DNA from: Paraphysomonas bandaiensis
Taxonomy: Eukaryota; Chrysophyceae
Direction of reading: 5' to 3'
DNA length: 64,000 nt
Assembly (NCBI GenBank): GCA_965644295.1
Contig: CBFFRP010000283.1
Location: forward strand, 1-64,000
Made by a program: the position numbers and the translations under genes. Below are positions 60,447-64,000 of the stretch, one piece after another. The notes below the pieces were generated by a model. The model ran no database searches. It had not been told where the DNA came from and saw only the letters and a program-made list of their open reading frames with translations. Every line of letters starts with the position of its first letter. Position 1 is the first letter of the stretch.

Positions 60447-63400
60447 ATGTCTAGTCACGCCATTGATTATTTCGCTACTCTGGGAAAGCTTCCGGGCAAG
60501 CTGGTGTGCAAGTCTCTGCCATCGGCGACGTGTGAATCATCGGTTTCGCCATCTGAGATTTGGTTGGATGCAATAACTGATATAACTGTGATATTTTTTG
60601 GTATGTATATATATGAGTATGTATGTATATTATTTATGATTGTATGAACTCAATCTATGTATGCATACAGATAGCGAAACATCAATACCCGATCAGTCGA
60701 CGCTCTTATCCACAAGTGATGGCAAAAAGTGGGAACTCATTAAATATACTGTTGATGGCCTCCTGGCAAATTGCAACGCCGGAGACCCATCGCGTGGTGT
60801 GGCCCTTCTCGCTGTGCAACGACGGCGTCAATCGAAACGTCGTGATCATATTTGTGAGGTTGTACAGCAATGTCTTGTATTATTTATAATTGTGCATATT
60901 ATACAGATTACTGTCTTACACAAAGGCGATTCTGTGCCTGAAGGTTTCGAGCCATTGAACAAGTCCATGTCATGCGAACGCATTGTTGACCTGTATCCAC
61001 ATGCAAGCAGTCGCCTCGCAGTTCGCCGAGCAAGTGAAGGGGACTCGGCACTAATCAATGGATATCCTATTGTTGACGATATAGTTCTGGCTGATATTAC
61101 TGAGGGTGAGGAGGCACCAAGGGAATATGTACTTGTAGACAAGCCGCTCAATCCGAAGGTCCCTGGGACAGGGTCACAGCAACCACACAAAGTGGTAGTC
61201 AGCTATCACCGACGGTCTCCCCTTGGTGTGTGTGACATGCGGTTCGAGGCGTGTACGTTAGATCGATATCCTAGTGAGGACCACGATGGGCTGGCTCTTC
61301 CTGTGGTCGAACTCCCGATGTTTGTTTTCCCTCATGATCTGCAACTGAAGTGTAGCCTAAAACACGATTTCCCTCTTCCAGACTTCTTCACATTTGTATT
61401 CACAGATGTAAAAGGGCAGCACCTCTATACGACGTGCCTCAGATTCTATGAACTGCTGGAAAAAGAGGACGTTGAGCTTGCACTTTCTGAAGTAGTTGGC
61501 GCAGAGTGGAGCCTCCGAAGCGAGAAAGATGTGGAGTTTTTTGCACCTAAGGTGATATGCGTAGTGTCGCAGTTTCCATTCTACAGGTATTGTCCCATGT
61601 TGGATCACGTATGTATATGTGAACAGTCTGCAGGGCTATGGAACGGTATCTGAAGCAGCTATATTCTCTTTCTCTATCTCCTTCTAACTGCCCTCTTGAG
61701 CACTTTATTGCTTCAGTGGTGGGACAGGTCCCTCTTCCTGTCCCCGGTGGGCGTCCATTCCACGTAGTTCTAGATGCCGCACTAATCTCCCAGTCATCTC
61801 GAGCTATGGCTCCTATCTGCTTTGATCTCCCTTTTCGGTACTTCTTTCCTCCAATGGACCTTGACTTTGCGGGGCCTATGCGGTGCTTGTCTATTGATCA
61901 CCTGTTGGCTACCTTTTGTCTTCTGTTGATGGAATCAAAAGTTACATTTGTATGTTCATCCAATGCTCTACTCACAGAGGTCATGGAGACATTCCGCTCT
62001 CTATTATTTCCACTTACCTGGTCTTCTTGTTTTATTACACGGTTGCCCGATGCTCTCTCAGGTGTGTTGCAGGCACCCGGTGGATTCATGATAGGCATGC
62101 ACATTACCGGTAATTGCTTCACTCCCACGTCTGTAACTTATTTAAATCACACTACCCCGCGAGAAGGGGGCCCTAGTGCAATGAATAGTGCATGGATGCA
62201 TTCCCTACAACCTGGAACTTATATTGTGGATCTCACTGAGAACAGGGTCAGGTACTTTGATGGGGTTCGGGCGGAAGTATTGCCACCATCGAAGGTGCAG
62301 CAGTTTGTTAGGATGCTCCCCAGCGGTCCAGGCCGCAGACTTCGCTCTAAGATACAGGCGATCTCGCAACAATACCTTTTATGCCCCCAGAAATTCGACA
62401 AATTCGGTCTTGCAGAGTTTGATAGTGCGTTCGAATGCAAATCGTTCGAGGAGGATTTGCTGCCTCTCGGAAGAAAATGGTCTGAATTTCCTAGTTTGTG
62501 GGTCAGAGATGCGTTTCTTACGTTCATGTGTGATCTCATCGGGGACGTTACCAAGTACATACGGCCACCCATTCCGATTACATCAGGAAGCTGTTTTAAT
62601 CGAACCTTTGGGGAGCTATTTATGATTGAGGTAAGAAGCGTTGTGAACAACTTTTGCAACTGACGGATATGCAGGAATATATCCGTGATTCTGATAAATC
62701 TGCGAAGCGCCTGTTGAGGTCGATGATGGACACCCAGATGTTTGCGTACATGGTACAAGGGCGCACAGAGGATCCCACATATGCCCTTGTATTTTTTGAT
62801 CAAGCTGTGCATGCTCTGAAGAACCTTGGTCTGAGTGCATTACCCGCTGACCGACGTGTACCGTTATCAGTCGCTTCCTACCCCGATCTCGAATCAGTCG
62901 TCTCGGCGGGGTGTGAAAATGATGGTGACTTACCGCTGTATGAACTCGTGGAAAGACTCGCTTTACTTTCAGCTTCTTTCTCGGTAACTTCGATCAGTCC
63001 TACAATGAAATTGAATGATAATTCTACGCAATATTGGAAGAGCGTCGTGATACATCCATTACCCAGTGTCAGTACAAGGAGTTGTATAGATACTTCTGGA
63101 TTCCGTACTCTTGATATGGCTGCAAAGAGCATAGAAAGTAGGAAAGAACTGTGGAGTCACGTTGAGTTACAATTGGATGACAAAACTAAGGGCGCGTTAA
63201 TTATACCTGGCCCTCTGAGGTATGAGGTTGTAGATGAAATTGACGAAGTTAGATTCAGGTATGAATCCGGTTGGCCGCATCTTGATGCGACTCTGTTGGG
63301 TGGGGTTAAAGAGAATACGGTAAAGACGGGCCTGCACGACCTGAAGCAACTAAGAGCAAAGTCTATTGAACAAGTTGATTCGCGCTGTCTTCTCTTTTTA

Positions 63401-64000
63401 CGGCCTCCGACTTCGCGTCTTAGCTATAAAGTCAACGGATGTCTGGTCCGCGCAGTAAACATGAACATGTACGCGGAGGCCAAGGCTGCCACCGGAATGG
63501 TGATAGATGTCTTCAGTAATTCACTTTTGATGCTAGCCCTGCGTGCTAGCCGGAAGGTGAATTCTGTTGGAACTGTGCTGCAAATCTTTGGCATACTCTC
63601 TCATTTGCATTCTATAAATATGCTGCCCCTTGTGGAAAGCACTTTGTGGAGGGCGCTTCTTGTGGCGTGCAATAGTATAGAAGAACTCGAATTTGGCCAC
63701 AAGGCAACATGTATTATATATAGCACAATGAGATCCGCTGGCGTCAATCCTGATGCATTTTCGTATTGTACATACTGTAAGAACTTTTCGAGGACAGCAA
63801 AAAAACAGTCTATAACTGCAGAGCGAAATATCTACTGGGACCCCTATTTTCATTTAGAGCAGATCGGACTGAGTTGGTACTCTCAGAAGTCTATTCCTTA
63901 CGATGAAGATATTGAAACAAGAACAAACACTCCAGTGTGCAGCACTCCCTCGACTCCAATACGTACCTCCGGGGCAAGTAGTGTTCACCTCACTCCTCCA
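60447..64000 (+). CDS. DENND4-like Rab guanine-nucleotide exchange factor (partial)
   Basis: Five exons are visible (60447-60600, 60671-60858, 60907-61586, 61634-62630, 62675-64000), giving 1,115 residues before the window ends in open frame. An N-terminal MABP-like/uDENN segment contains VALLAVQRR and HKGDSVPEGFEPL. The core DENN shows FVFPHDLQLKC, LLMESKVTFVCS and FPLTWSSCFI. A dDENN segment (residues ~640-760) follows. Near residues ~980-1040 a helical segment with LWRALLVAC and GVNPDAFSYCTYCK resembles the PPR-like region of DENND4 proteins and plant SCD1. These activate Rab10 or RabE-type GTPases in post-Golgi traffic. The 48-nt intron at 60859-60906 can be read through, so its use is inferred from intron size and DENN fit. 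Confidence 0.88.

Overview
The window is nuclear DNA of a flagellated protist. Genes are on both strands and are broken by very short spliceosomal introns, mostly 42-60 nt and one apparently 35 nt, nearly all GT-AG. Host genes lie in AT-rich intergenic DNA. Two reconstructed N-termini point to a plastid-bearing relative of the stramenopiles. A phosphoglycerate kinase gains a mitochondrial presequence, as lower glycolysis enzymes do in stramenopiles. A CDC48 ATPase gains a signal peptide plus a transit-like segment, as the symbiont-specific ERAD (SELMA) CDC48 does in algae with red-derived complex plastids. This placement is an inference from two genes and should be treated as tentative.

Layout. 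0-5 kb: a Gag-like retroelement ORF and a GC-rich 846-codon orphan ORF. 5-7 kb: AT-rich spacer with a duplicated block. 7-9.6 kb: a small coiled-coil gene and an IQ/leucine-rich-repeat protein, head to head. 10-12 kb: two SINE copies. 12-17.5 kb: phosphoglycerate kinase and proteasome subunit Rpn2, head to head. 18-22 kb: SINE copies and an EGLN-like prolyl hydroxylase. 22-26.4 kb: a 5'-truncated LINE with a 13-bp target-site duplication. 26.9-32.6 kb: a SMARCAL1-type annealing helicase and a secreted sulfatase, head to head. 33.9-35.9 kb: a dynein-AAA-like plus ankyrin protein (IQANK1-like). 36.3-37.4 kb: a decayed LINE. 37.7-47.5 kb: chaperonin CCT7 and a 2,492-residue IQ/WW protein, head to head. 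50-53 kb: the CDC48 paralogue and a (CATA)n microsatellite. 53.4-57.8 kb: a Siw14-like phosphatase with an altered active site and a two-domain voltage-gated channel. 58.3-59 kb: a Vti1-like SNARE ending in a CaaX box. 60.4-64 kb: the start of a DENND4-like Rab exchange factor, cut by the window edge.

There are no operons. Five gene pairs are divergent and share spacers of about 460-580 bp. The dispersed repeats form one system: a 477-bp SINE flanked by a 12-bp target-site duplication shares its last ~190 bp with the 3' end of the LINE, so the LINE probably mobilises it. The observations I would follow up first are the CaaX-tailed Qb-SNARE, the CDC48 with a bipartite-looking leader, the mitochondrial-type PGK leader and the phosphatase whose catalytic arginine is lysine. 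All spliced models here were made by eye from the DNA. Every model stays in frame through all junctions, but none has transcript support.
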